From NCBI GenBank assembly GCA_014382585.1, contig JACNJL010000067.1, positions 1-34,146 on the forward strand: 34,146 nt of DNA. The letters run 5' to 3'. This DNA comes from Limisphaerales bacterium (lineage in GTDB: Bacteria; Verrucomicrobiota; Verrucomicrobiia; Limisphaerales; UBA1100). Of the stretch, positions 20,509 to 27,577 are shown one piece after another. A program made the position numbers and the translations under genes. The number at the start of each line of letters is the position of its first letter. Positions within the stretch are counted from its first letter, which is position 1. The notes beneath the pieces are model-generated. The model was not told the origin of the DNA. It saw nothing but the letters and a program-made list of their open reading frames with translations, and did no database searches.

Positions 20509-21767
20509 GTGAGCCTGCGCAGCCCAAATTTCAAGTCGCATCCGATAAGCCCTTCCTCATTGGTCTCGGCGTGTTGGCCGGGAGTTATCTGCTCATCATC
20601 GGCGCGATGGTGTTAGCCGATCTTGTGTTTCTTGATTACGGCGATCAACCCATTCTCGGCGATGAGCGCGTGCAGCAAGGCCGGTTCGCCGAGGGCGCGG
20701 TGCCCATTCGTGTGGAAGTCGGCCGCACGTACCATTTTCGTTTGGGCAGAAACGAAGTGGCCTTGGAACACAACGGGCAAATGCTTTCCGGTGAAAAAGT
20801 TTTCAAGGCCAACACCGATGAAGTGCTGCTGCAACCGAAGCTTCCGGACGCGCCAATCACCGCCTCGTTGCGGCCCGAAGCGCGCGTGATTGATGTCGGC
20901 CTCACCAACCACATCGCCACACTCACAACCGATGAATCGCACGGCCTTTTGTGGGGGCAATTCATTCGCGTCCACGGCGGCGGCGCGGGTTGGGATGGCG
21001 TGCATGAAATTACCGACACCACCACCAATCAACTTTCGATTGCGCTGCCGGAAAATGTTGCCGCCACTCCAAAGGCGCTGGGGCTTTCGAAACCCAATCC
21101 ACTCGTGCAAGCGTTGCGCAGTCGTGACATTCAGTTTTCAATTATGCTGAGCCTCATCAGTTGCACCATCACCACGATGCTTTCGGTTTGGGTGGCCGTG
21201 CCGATTGGTTATATAATGAGCCGTTTTGAGTTTCGCGGTAAACCGCTCATCGACACGCTGCTTGATATTCCCATCGTGCTGCCGCCGCTGGTTGTTGGGC
21301 TTTCGCTGTTGATTCTGTTTCGCTACGCGCCCGATTGGCTTAGCGATTCGGTCGTGTACAAATGGCCCGCTGTGGTGCTCGCGCAATTTATGGTGGCCTG
21401 CGCTTTCGCCGTGCGGACGATGCGCGTGACCTTCGATCAAATCCCGCACCGCTACGAGCAAGTCGCGCTCACGCTCGGTTGCAATCGGCAGCAAGCATTT
21501 TGGAAGGTCATAATGCCCCAGGCCAAAGGTGGGTTGCTCGCAGCCGCCACGCTTTCGTGGGCGCGGGCGCTGGGCGAGTTTGGTCCGATCCTTGTCTTTG
21601 CCGGTGCCACGCGACAAAAAACTGAGGTGCTGCCCACGAGCGCATTTCTTGAACTTCAAGCCGGCCGCACCGAAGGAATGTTGGCGGTGTCGCTCATTAT
21701 GATTGGCGCGGCGGTCGTTGTTTTCCTCATTGCCCGTACGCTCGGGATGAAACGAATCTTTGCGTGA
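20505..21767 (+). CDS. ModB-like ABC permease with a large extracytoplasmic insertion
   Basis: A 420-residue permease of the molybdate/sulfate importer type. The C-terminal part (about 205-415) is the transport domain, with the EAA loop EQVALTLGCNRQQAFWKVIM (318-337) and the ALGEFGPILVFAG block. Typical ModB proteins are near 230 residues; this one has an extra first membrane helix (about 17-40) followed by some 160 extracytoplasmic residues. Part of that insert (about 127-182, ending in TDTTTNQLSIAL) has the HGL..G....hG....WDGVHEIT pattern of small FCCH-like beta-barrels found in the ubiquitin E1 family and in bacterial surface proteins; this is a visual match only. The start ATG overlaps the upstream stop by four bases, and the stop overlaps the GTG of the ATPase gene. 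Confidence 0.87.
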   Translation: MSEPAQPKFQVASDKPFLIGLGVLAGSYLLIIGAMVLADLVFLDYGDQPILGDERVQQGRFAEGAVPIRVEVGRTYHFRLGRNEVALEHNGQMLSGEKVFKANTDEVLLQPKLPDAPITASLRPEARVIDVGLTNHIATLTTDESHGLLWGQFIRVHGGGAGWDGVHEITDTTTNQLSIALPENVAATPKALGLSKPNPLVQALRSRDIQFSIMLSLISCTITTMLSVWVAVPIGYIMSRFEFRGKPLIDTLLDIPIVLPPLVVGLSLLILFRYAPDWLSDSVVYKWPAVVLAQFMVACAFAVRTMRVTFDQIPHRYEQVALTLGCNRQQAFWKVIMPQAKGGLLAAATLSWARALGEFGPILVFAGATRQKTEVLPTSAFLELQAGRTEGMLAVSLIMIGAAVVVFLIARTLGMKRIFA

Positions 21768-22408
21768 TCGCTCTCAAAAACATTTTAATACGGCAAGGCA
21801 GCTTTGAATTGAGCGGCATAAACCTCACGCTTGCTGCTGGCGAATACGGCGTGCTTATGGGGCGCAGCGGTTGCGGCAAGACGACCATCCTCGAAGCCAT
21901 CTGCGGCCTGCGATCCATCGAGAGCGGCAGCATTCATTTGGGCAACGAGGAAGTCGCCGGGCTCCTCCCCGCCGAGCGCGGTGTGGGTTATGTGCCGCAA
22001 GATCGCGCGTTGTTTCCTACGATGATTGTCCGCGAGCAACTGGCCTTTGCCCTTGTCCTTCGCAACCAACCCCAAACTCAAATTGCCGCGCGTGTCAATG
22101 AACTCGCCAAATTGCTCGGCATCATCCATCTCCTTGATCGCGCGCCGGACAAACTCAGTGGCGGCGAAGCTCAACGCGTCGCCCTCGGCCGCGCCCTCGC
22201 GCATCGCCCCGCCGTGTTATGCCTTGACGAACCGCTTAGCGCGCTGGACGAAGAACTCCACGAAGAAATGTGTCGCCTCCTTGAGCACATCCACCGCGAA
22301 ACCGGCGTCACCATCCTCCATATCACCCACAGCCCCAGCGAAGCCAAGCGCTTGGCAGGCTGTCATTTCCGAATGGAAAATGGCAGTGTCGTCCGCGAGA
22401 GCGACTAA
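21764..22408 (+). CDS. ModC-like ABC transporter ATP-binding protein, short form
   Basis: A 214-residue ABC ATPase. Walker A is GRSGCGKTT (33-41), the Q-loop YVPQD (76-80), the signature LSGGEAQRVALGRAL (131-145), Walker B VLCLDEP (151-157), and the H-loop ILHITHS near the end. It powers the importer formed with the two preceding genes. It lacks the C-terminal TOBE/MOP oxyanion-binding domain of classical ModC, so it would not sense molybdate that way. Translation starts at GTG within a GTGA overlap with the permease stop. It is the last gene before the one clear gap inside the cluster, which holds a palindromic repeat. Confidence 0.92.
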   Translation: MIALKNILIRQGSFELSGINLTLAAGEYGVLMGRSGCGKTTILEAICGLRSIESGSIHLGNEEVAGLLPAERGVGYVPQDRALFPTMIVREQLAFALVLRNQPQTQIAARVNELAKLLGIIHLLDRAPDKLSGGEAQRVALGRALAHRPAVLCLDEPLSALDEELHEEMCRLLEHIHRETGVTILHITHSPSEAKRLAGCHFRMENGSVVRESD

Positions 22409-22411
22409 TAC

Positions 22412-22470
22412 TGGATTGACGAGCTTGCGAGTCCGCGAACCCACAACGGACTCGCAAGCTCGTCCCTCCA
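22412..22470. repeat. Intra-operon palindromic repeat
   Basis: A perfect 18-bp inverted repeat has arms gacgagcttgcgagtccg (22418-22435) and its exact complement (22447-22464), with an 11-base loop. Outer tgga/tcca bases extend the symmetry to about 22412-22470. It lies 10 bases after the modC-like stop. There is no T-run, so it is not a canonical terminator; it resembles a REP/MITE-like mobile palindrome and shares its cgagcttg core with the one at 1086-1127. It could attenuate or stabilise the polycistronic mRNA. Confidence 0.85.
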
Positions 22471-22494
22471 AACCAAACCAAACCAAACCAAACC
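22470..22494 (+). repeat. Five tandem AAACC pentamers upstream of the ThiF-like gene
   Basis: Five perfect copies of the pentamer aaacc run from the edge of the palindrome to two bases before the ATG at 22497. The tract replaces any ribosome binding site. It is an A/C-rich unstructured leader that could help initiation after the hairpin, and its copy number may vary by slippage. Confidence 0.8.
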
Positions 22495-22496
22495 CA

Positions 22497-23261
22497 ATGC
22501 CCAACGAAAACAATTTGCCCGAACTCACTGCCCTCGAGCAGGAAGTGTACTCGTGGCAAACCACGATCGAAGATTTTGGCGAAACCGGCCAGCGCAAACT
22601 CAAGGCGGCCAGTGTGATGGTGAGCCGCATTGGCGGCCTTGGCGGGTTGGTGGCGTATGAGCTAGCCGCTGCGGGCATTGGTAAACTCATCCTTGCCCAT
22701 GGCGGAAATCTCCGGCCTTCGGATTTGAACCGACAACTTTTAATGTCCGAATCGGCGTTGAACACTTCGCGCATCGACTGCGCGGTGAAACGTTTGCGCG
22801 AAATCAATCCGCGTCTTGAAATTGTTTCCCTGCCTGAAAACGTCAATGAGACAAACGCCGCCGAACTTGTCGCCGCTGCTGAGGTAGTGGTTGACTGCGC
22901 ACCGCTATTCGAAGAACGATTTTTTATGAACCGTGAAGCTGTGCGGCAGGGCAAGCCGCTCGTCGAATGTGCGATGTTCGAATTGGAAGCCCACATCACC
23001 AGCTTCAAGCCCGGTGTCACCGGTTGTCTTCAGTGCCTTTATCCTGAGAAGCCCGATTACTGGCAGCGGCGTTTCCCGGTTTTTGGCGCAGTGTCCGGAA
23101 TGGTCGGCTGCCTCGGCGCGATGGAAGCTATCAAAATCATCGCTGGATTGGGCGAACCGTTGTACGGTCGCTTGTTGACGTGTGATTTAAAAATGATGAA
23201 ATTTAACCAAGTGCGGTTACGTCCAAGGCCCGGCTGCCCCGTGTGTGGCGGACAAGGATGA
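22497..23261 (+). CDS. MoeB/ThiF/HesA-family E1-like protein with altered ATP-site residues
   Basis: A 254-residue E1-like protein. Members adenylate the C-terminal Gly of small ubiquitin-like carriers (MoaD, ThiS) in molybdopterin or thiamine synthesis. The fold is clear: SRIGGLGGLVAYELAAAGIG (43-62), DLNRQ (76-80), INPRLEI (103-109), GMVGCLGAMEAIKIIAG (201-217), and four Zn-type cysteines (C177, C180, C247, C250). The usual LxDxD strand end is LAHGGN here, and the Asp after the DC pair (MoeB DCTDN) aligns with Pro136 in DCAPL. By eye, both ATP/Mg-binding acidic positions are therefore lost, so adenylation may be impaired. No MoaD or ThiS gene is nearby. The frame is open upstream inside modC, but that part is a shadow. 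The stop overlaps the next start (ATGA). Confidence 0.87.
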   Translation: MPNENNLPELTALEQEVYSWQTTIEDFGETGQRKLKAASVMVSRIGGLGGLVAYELAAAGIGKLILAHGGNLRPSDLNRQLLMSESALNTSRIDCAVKRLREINPRLEIVSLPENVNETNAAELVAAAEVVVDCAPLFEERFFMNREAVRQGKPLVECAMFELEAHITSFKPGVTGCLQCLYPEKPDYWQRRFPVFGAVSGMVGCLGAMEAIKIIAGLGEPLYGRLLTCDLKMMKFNQVRLRPRPGCPVCGGQG

Positions 23262-24451
23262 AAAAACTGGCGACATGGTTGAGTATTGTGTTGGCGTTCG
23301 ATGTATTGGCTTGCCGGTTCAATGTCCGCGATGTCGGCTTTGTTGATCTCGGTTCCGAAAAATATCAGCTTTTCATTTTCGTTCCGGATACCACGCCTGC
23401 TAGTGAAATGGACTCGCTCAAGTCCATCGCTTATGCAACGTACTTAGATTCTAACGTGAAAGCGGAAGTGCTTGCCGCCACCGTGGCAGCAAAGGGCGCA
23501 GCCTCTAAATTTTTGCCGCCAGATCTGAAACAAGCGCAAGCAGTTTTGGTTTCGGCGGACGGCAAGCAGGCGCTGCCGATTTCTTTGACGGCTGAAGGGA
23601 AGCCCTTGTCAGTTACCGCCTGGGATGGCTTGGAGTCGGTGTTTGATTCAAAGCGTCGCAATGCGGTTGTTTCGAAAATTTACGAACACTACGGCGTCAT
23701 CCTTATCGTCGAAGGAAAAGACGGTGATGAAAATGCGCGTATTCGGAAGATGGCGGACACCGTTGTCGCGACCATCACTTCGCAGATGGATAAGCTGGAA
23801 AAGGAAATCCGCGAGCCGCCGGTGGTAGAGGTGATTTCTGCAAAAGAGCTTGCGAGCGAGAAAGCGTTTATGTGGAGCCTCGGCATTGATGCCATTGCCG
23901 AGACGCCGCAAGTAGCGGTGTTGTACGGGCGCGGCCGCATCATCGGGCCGGTGCTGCGTGATGCGCAATTGGATGAACGCGCGCTCACGGCCATCGTGAA
24001 TACCATCGGCCTCAATTGCGAATGCGGGCTGGACCGCAAGTGGATGCAAGGCACGATGATCCCGCAAAAATGGGATGAGGATGTGCAGAAACAATTCGCC
24101 AATCACCTCGGGTTCGACCCCGAAAGCCCGGCTATCCGTATCGAGATGAGCCAAATTCTTTCCAAAGGCGGCAAAGGGGAGGGCGCAAATCGCCAAACTC
24201 AAATCGGCGGTACGCTCGATGATTTGCTGATGGGCTACCGCGAAGGCGCACTCAATCTTGCGAATGCCGAGCCCACGCCCACAAAACCGGAAACGCCCAA
24301 ACCCACGCAACCTAAAGCGGAAACGTCCCAGTCGCCGATCGCCCAGCCGCGCGCGGGCTATTCATTTTTTGGCTGGATGATAATGGCCGGCGTGCCCATC
24401 CTCGTGGCCGGCGGCGTGATTTTACTGCTCGGCCATAAGCGCGATTCGTGA
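23258..24451 (+). CDS. Envelope protein with lipoprotein-like leader, C-x-C motif and C-terminal membrane anchor
   Basis: A 397-residue protein of no family I can name. A hydrophobic leader ends in a lipobox-like VLAC, so C19 would be the mature first residue, followed by a striking RFNVRDVGFVDLG stretch. The extracytoplasmic region (about 20-330) holds a second Cys motif, NCECGLDRKWMQG (C254, C256). A Pro/Thr/Lys-rich linker (about 338-363) and a C-terminal membrane helix (372-391) with a basic tail follow. If both predictions hold, the protein is tethered at both ends. The ATG at 23258 overlaps the ThiF-like stop, and the stop overlaps the GTG of the permease, so it is tightly built into the operon. 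A metal- or thiol-based role for the cysteines is inference. Confidence 0.8.
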   Translation: MKKLATWLSIVLAFDVLACRFNVRDVGFVDLGSEKYQLFIFVPDTTPASEMDSLKSIAYATYLDSNVKAEVLAATVAAKGAASKFLPPDLKQAQAVLVSADGKQALPISLTAEGKPLSVTAWDGLESVFDSKRRNAVVSKIYEHYGVILIVEGKDGDENARIRKMADTVVATITSQMDKLEKEIREPPVVEVISAKELASEKAFMWSLGIDAIAETPQVAVLYGRGRIIGPVLRDAQLDERALTAIVNTIGLNCECGLDRKWMQGTMIPQKWDEDVQKQFANHLGFDPESPAIRIEMSQILSKGGKGEGANRQTQIGGTLDDLLMGYREGALNLANAEPTPTKPETPKPTQPKAETSQSPIAQPRAGYSFFGWMIMAGVPILVAGGVILLLGHKRDS

Positions 24452-25611
24452 ACCAAATGAATCCACTCAAGCTTATTCTCAAGGAGATGGGGCATCGCAA
24501 GGTGAACGCCATATTCGGTTTGTTGGCCGTTGCCGTTGCCGTGGGCGGTTCAATTATTTTTCATACCGCTTTCGCCGGAAGTCTGCAGCGCACCAAACGC
24601 ATCCAGCGTGATATGGGCCAGAATCTTCGCATCGTTTCCAAGGACACCGACCTCGCGCATTTTTGGGATGAAGGTTATTCAAAAACTATGTTTCCGGAAA
24701 ATTGGGTGCAAAGTTTCACAAATATCAATGACACCATCAACTACTCGCATCTCTCCGCCGTGTTGAAATGGGAGGTGCAATGGCGAGGCTCGCCCGCGAT
24801 GCTTTACGGCCTCGCCCCGCGCGAAGTGGCGCCGCCCGGCCGCAAGAAACCTATTATGATTACGCCAGTGAAACTGGGCACCGTGCAGCTGGGAAAAACG
24901 CTCGCACAAATCCACGATGTCAAACGCGATGAACGCGTCACGGTCGAAGGCGGCAATTTTGAAGTCGCCCGCGTGTTGTCGGAAAAAGGCAGCGGCGCGG
25001 AGATTCGTATTTATATGCACCTTGCCGATGCGCAAAAAGTTCTAGGGCGTGAAGGGTTCATCAATGAAATTCAAGCGCTCGATTGCTATTGTGCCGACGA
25101 AACGCAGGACACCCTTGCGCTATTGCGCGAACAGCTCGAGCCCATCCTGCCGGAAGCGCAAGTTTTCCGAATGCAGGATATGGCCGAGGCGCGCGAAAAA
25201 CAGAGGCGCGATATTGAGCAAACTTTTTCCACGCTAATGCCCGCAGTCATTATTCTGTGCGGCGTCATCGTTGGCGTGCTTGCCTTTGTGAACACCCGCG
25301 CGCGACGCCAGGAAATTGGCACCCTCCGCGCGCTTGGAAAAGGCAGCGGCGAGGTCGCCGCGTTGTTTCTCGGCAAGGCTTTGTTGCTTGGCGTGGTGGG
25401 CGCGGTGGGGGGCTTTGCGTTGGGTACGGGGTTGCTGTTTGGCTGGGGGAATGAAGTGCTGCAAATTTCACCCAAACTCATTGTTTGGGATTTCGAAAAC
25501 CTTAAATGGGCTCTGCTGCTTGCGCCGGTGTTGACGGCTTTGGCGAGTTTTATTCCGGCGATGCTGGCGGTCACACAAGATCCCGCCGACACGCTGCGAC
25601 ACGACGGATGA
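24448..25611 (+). CDS. FtsX/MacB/LolCE-like ABC permease
   Basis: A 387-residue permease of the type VII ABC class (MacB, LolCE, FtsX). Topology: one membrane helix near 20-42; a periplasmic domain (about 45-260); then three helices (about 263-283, 305-335, 352-375) of the FtsX domain, with RRQEIGTLRALGKGSGEVA (286-304) and a C-terminal PADTLRHDG. Such permeases do not move substrate through a pore but transmit ATPase motion to the periplasm, for example to extract lipoproteins. The periplasmic domain carries LDCYCA (C213, C215), another C-x-C. The start is GTG 24448 in a GTGA overlap; an ATG at 24457 is the alternative. The stop overlaps the start of the ATPase gene. Confidence 0.9.
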   Translation: MNQMNPLKLILKEMGHRKVNAIFGLLAVAVAVGGSIIFHTAFAGSLQRTKRIQRDMGQNLRIVSKDTDLAHFWDEGYSKTMFPENWVQSFTNINDTINYSHLSAVLKWEVQWRGSPAMLYGLAPREVAPPGRKKPIMITPVKLGTVQLGKTLAQIHDVKRDERVTVEGGNFEVARVLSEKGSGAEIRIYMHLADAQKVLGREGFINEIQALDCYCADETQDTLALLREQLEPILPEAQVFRMQDMAEAREKQRRDIEQTFSTLMPAVIILCGVIVGVLAFVNTRARRQEIGTLRALGKGSGEVAALFLGKALLLGVVGAVGGFALGTGLLFGWGNEVLQISPKLIVWDFENLKWALLLAPVLTALASFIPAMLAVTQDPADTLRHDG

Positions 25612-26234
25612 TTGCCTGCAAACAAGTCACCAAACGATTCGGCGCGGTCACCGCGTTGGCGCCGTTTGATTTGGAGGTGGCGTCTGGCGAATTCATTGCC
25701 ATCAAAGGCGCCAGCGGAAGCGGGAAAACCACCTTGCTGCTGACGCTCGGCGGGATGCTGAGGCCGAGCGCCGGCACAGTGACTTTTGATGGTGCGGATT
25801 TGTATGCACAATCGCCTGCCACGCGCGCTAATTATCGGGCCACGGATGTGGGGTTTGTCTTTCAAATGTTCCATCTGGTGCCATATCTCGGCGTTGAGGA
25901 GAATGTGAGGCTCGCTGGGCGCAACGGCTCAATGACACAGCGACCGCGTGAGTTGCTCAAACAATTCGGCTTGGGCCATCGTCTGACGCACACGCCGGGC
26001 GAGCTGAGCGCGGGCGAACGCCAACGGGTGGCTTTGGCGCGCGCGTTGGTGAATGAGCCGCGTTTGATATTGGCCGATGAACCAACGGGGAATCTCGACC
26101 CTGAAAATGACCGGCAAGTGTTCGGGCATTTGGCGGAATTCCATCGCGCGGGCGGCACGGTGGTGGTCGTCACCCACGGTTCCACCGCGGATGAGTTTGC
26201 CGACCGCGTTGTGAGTTTGGAAACTGCTCCATGA
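25608..26234 (+). CDS. LolD/MacB-type ABC transporter ATPase
   Basis: A 208-residue ATPase paired with the preceding permease. Walker A is GASGSGKTT (34-42), the Q-loop lies in VGFVFQMFHLVPYLG, the signature is LSAGERQRVALARAL (Ala in place of the usual second Gly), Walker B is LILADEPTGNLD, and the H-loop VVTHG. The DEPTGNLD ending is typical of the LolD/MacB/FtsE group. The ATG overlaps the permease stop (ATGA). An open frame reaching back to 25506 lies inside the permease gene and is rejected as coding. The stop overlaps the start of the following propeller gene. Confidence 0.92.
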   Translation: MIACKQVTKRFGAVTALAPFDLEVASGEFIAIKGASGSGKTTLLLTLGGMLRPSAGTVTFDGADLYAQSPATRANYRATDVGFVFQMFHLVPYLGVEENVRLAGRNGSMTQRPRELLKQFGLGHRLTHTPGELSAGERQRVALARALVNEPRLILADEPTGNLDPENDRQVFGHLAEFHRAGGTVVVVTHGSTADEFADRVVSLETAP

Positions 26235-27577
26235 GGTGTTTATTTTTATTTATCGGCCTCAGCGTTTGCGCGGCGGATTGGCCAACTTATCGAGCCGACA
26301 CGTCGCGTAGCAGTGTGACGGCTGAGCAACTTACCATGCCGTTGCGTGAAGCGTGGGTGCATCAGCCTCTGCACGCGCCGCGTCCGGCGTGGCGCGGGCC
26401 GGCTAAACGCGATTCCTATAACAAGGTCGAGAACCTTAAGAATCGTCAGCTTTTTGACCACGCCTTTCACGTGGTTGTGGATGCCAAATCGGTTTACTTT
26501 GGTTCCTCCGTCGATGACCAGGTGCATTGCCTTGATGGTGCGACCGGCATAGAGAGTTGGTCATTCTTCACCGAAGGCCCCGTGCGGTTTGCGCCAACAA
26601 TACATGGCGGCAAATTGTTTGTCGGCTCGGATGACGGCTATGCGTATTGCATTTCCACTGAAGGCAGATCGATTTGGCGGCAGCGCCTCGCACCCAGTGA
26701 GTATCGTATTGCCGGCAACAACCGGATCATCTCCGCGTGGCCCGTTCGCACGGGAATCCTCGTGCGCGATGACGTGGCGTACGCGGGCGCCGGGATGTTC
26801 CCCAGCGAGGGCGTGCACGTGGTGGCGTTCAGTGCTGCCGATGGCAAAGAGCAATGGCGCAACAAGCAAACTGAAAAACCCGCGCAAGGCTATTTGTTAG
26901 TTTCCGAGGACCGCGTGTACGTCCCCGCCGGTCGCGACAATCCGATGGTGTTCGATCGCACTAACGGCAGGCACTTGCGCACCGTGAAAGGCGGCGGGGG
27001 GACGTACGCGTTGATCACGGGCAACACCCTAATTTTCGGTCCCGGCCGAAAGGGTCATTTGGGTTTAGTGCAGAGTGAGAGCGATGATGTTTTTGCTAAT
27101 TTTTCAGGTAATCATATGATTATTTCTGCTGAGAAATCTTATCTGCACGCGGACAAGGAATTGAGTGTGCTGGATCGTGTGCGTTATCTGAAGCTCGAAG
27201 GCGAACGCAAACAAGTCGATGCCGACCGCAAAACAAACGGCGCACTGCTCACTGAACTACGCAAACAGAAATCGCCCGATGTGCCGGCGGTGTTAGCAAA
27301 AGTTACGGCCGGCGGTCGGCGTCTCGATGAAATCAGCGCCGCGATGAAGGCGTGCTTTCTCTGGCGCGTGAGCTGTCTCCAGCCGCACGCACTTGTGCTT
27401 GCGGGGAATACACTTTTTGCGGGCGGTGATAATGAGGTTGCCGCGTACTCAACTGCCGATGGTAAACAAATCTGGACAGCCAAAGTCAATGGGGCCGCGC
27501 TCGGTCTCGCGGTGGCACACGGGCGATTGCTCGTCAGCACCGACAGGGGCACCATCTACTGTTTTACTGCGCAATGA
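26231..27577 (+). CDS. Exported PQQ-like beta-propeller protein (matches the N-terminal half of the 1504-residue protein)
   Basis: A 448-residue protein with a short signal peptide (1-15). The mature start DWPTYRADTSRSSVT parallels DWPAYRADGHRSAVT of the protein at 14383. Propeller blades follow (VHCLDGATGIESWSFFTEG, DDGYAYCISTEGRSIW, SAWPVRTGILVRDDVAYAGA), then a charged helical stretch (about 315-375) and a last blade ending STDRGTIYCFTAQ. It therefore corresponds in order to residues 22-475 of the 1504-residue protein and stops where the methyltransferase-like region would begin. The next gene supplies that region, so the two together equal the fused protein. It is joined by ATGA overlaps on both sides. 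Confidence 0.88.
   Translation: MRCLFLFIGLSVCAADWPTYRADTSRSSVTAEQLTMPLREAWVHQPLHAPRPAWRGPAKRDSYNKVENLKNRQLFDHAFHVVVDAKSVYFGSSVDDQVHCLDGATGIESWSFFTEGPVRFAPTIHGGKLFVGSDDGYAYCISTEGRSIWRQRLAPSEYRIAGNNRIISAWPVRTGILVRDDVAYAGAGMFPSEGVHVVAFSAADGKEQWRNKQTEKPAQGYLLVSEDRVYVPAGRDNPMVFDRTNGRHLRTVKGGGGTYALITGNTLIFGPGRKGHLGLVQSESDDVFANFSGNHMIISAEKSYLHADKELSVLDRVRYLKLEGERKQVDADRKTNGALLTELRKQKSPDVPAVLAKVTAGGRRLDEISAAMKACFLWRVSCLQPHALVLAGNTLFAGGDNEVAAYSTADGKQIWTAKVNGAALGLAVAHGRLLVSTDRGTIYCFTAQ

Noticed and set aside
22418..22464. Palindrome considered as a rho-independent terminator after the ATPase gene
   Set aside because: No T-run follows on either strand, and the downstream genes have no obvious promoter of their own.
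22470..22494. AAACC repeats considered as a CRISPR-like array
   Set aside because: Units of five bases with no spacers are a simple tandem repeat.
22026..22496. N-terminal extension of the ThiF-like frame into the ATPase gene
   Set aside because: The extension is the ATPase gene read in another frame plus the palindrome; the E1-like fold begins just after the ATG at 22497.
25506..25607. N-terminal extension of the second ABC ATPase
   Set aside because: It lies within the permease gene; the ATGA junction at 25608 gives a normal ATPase start.
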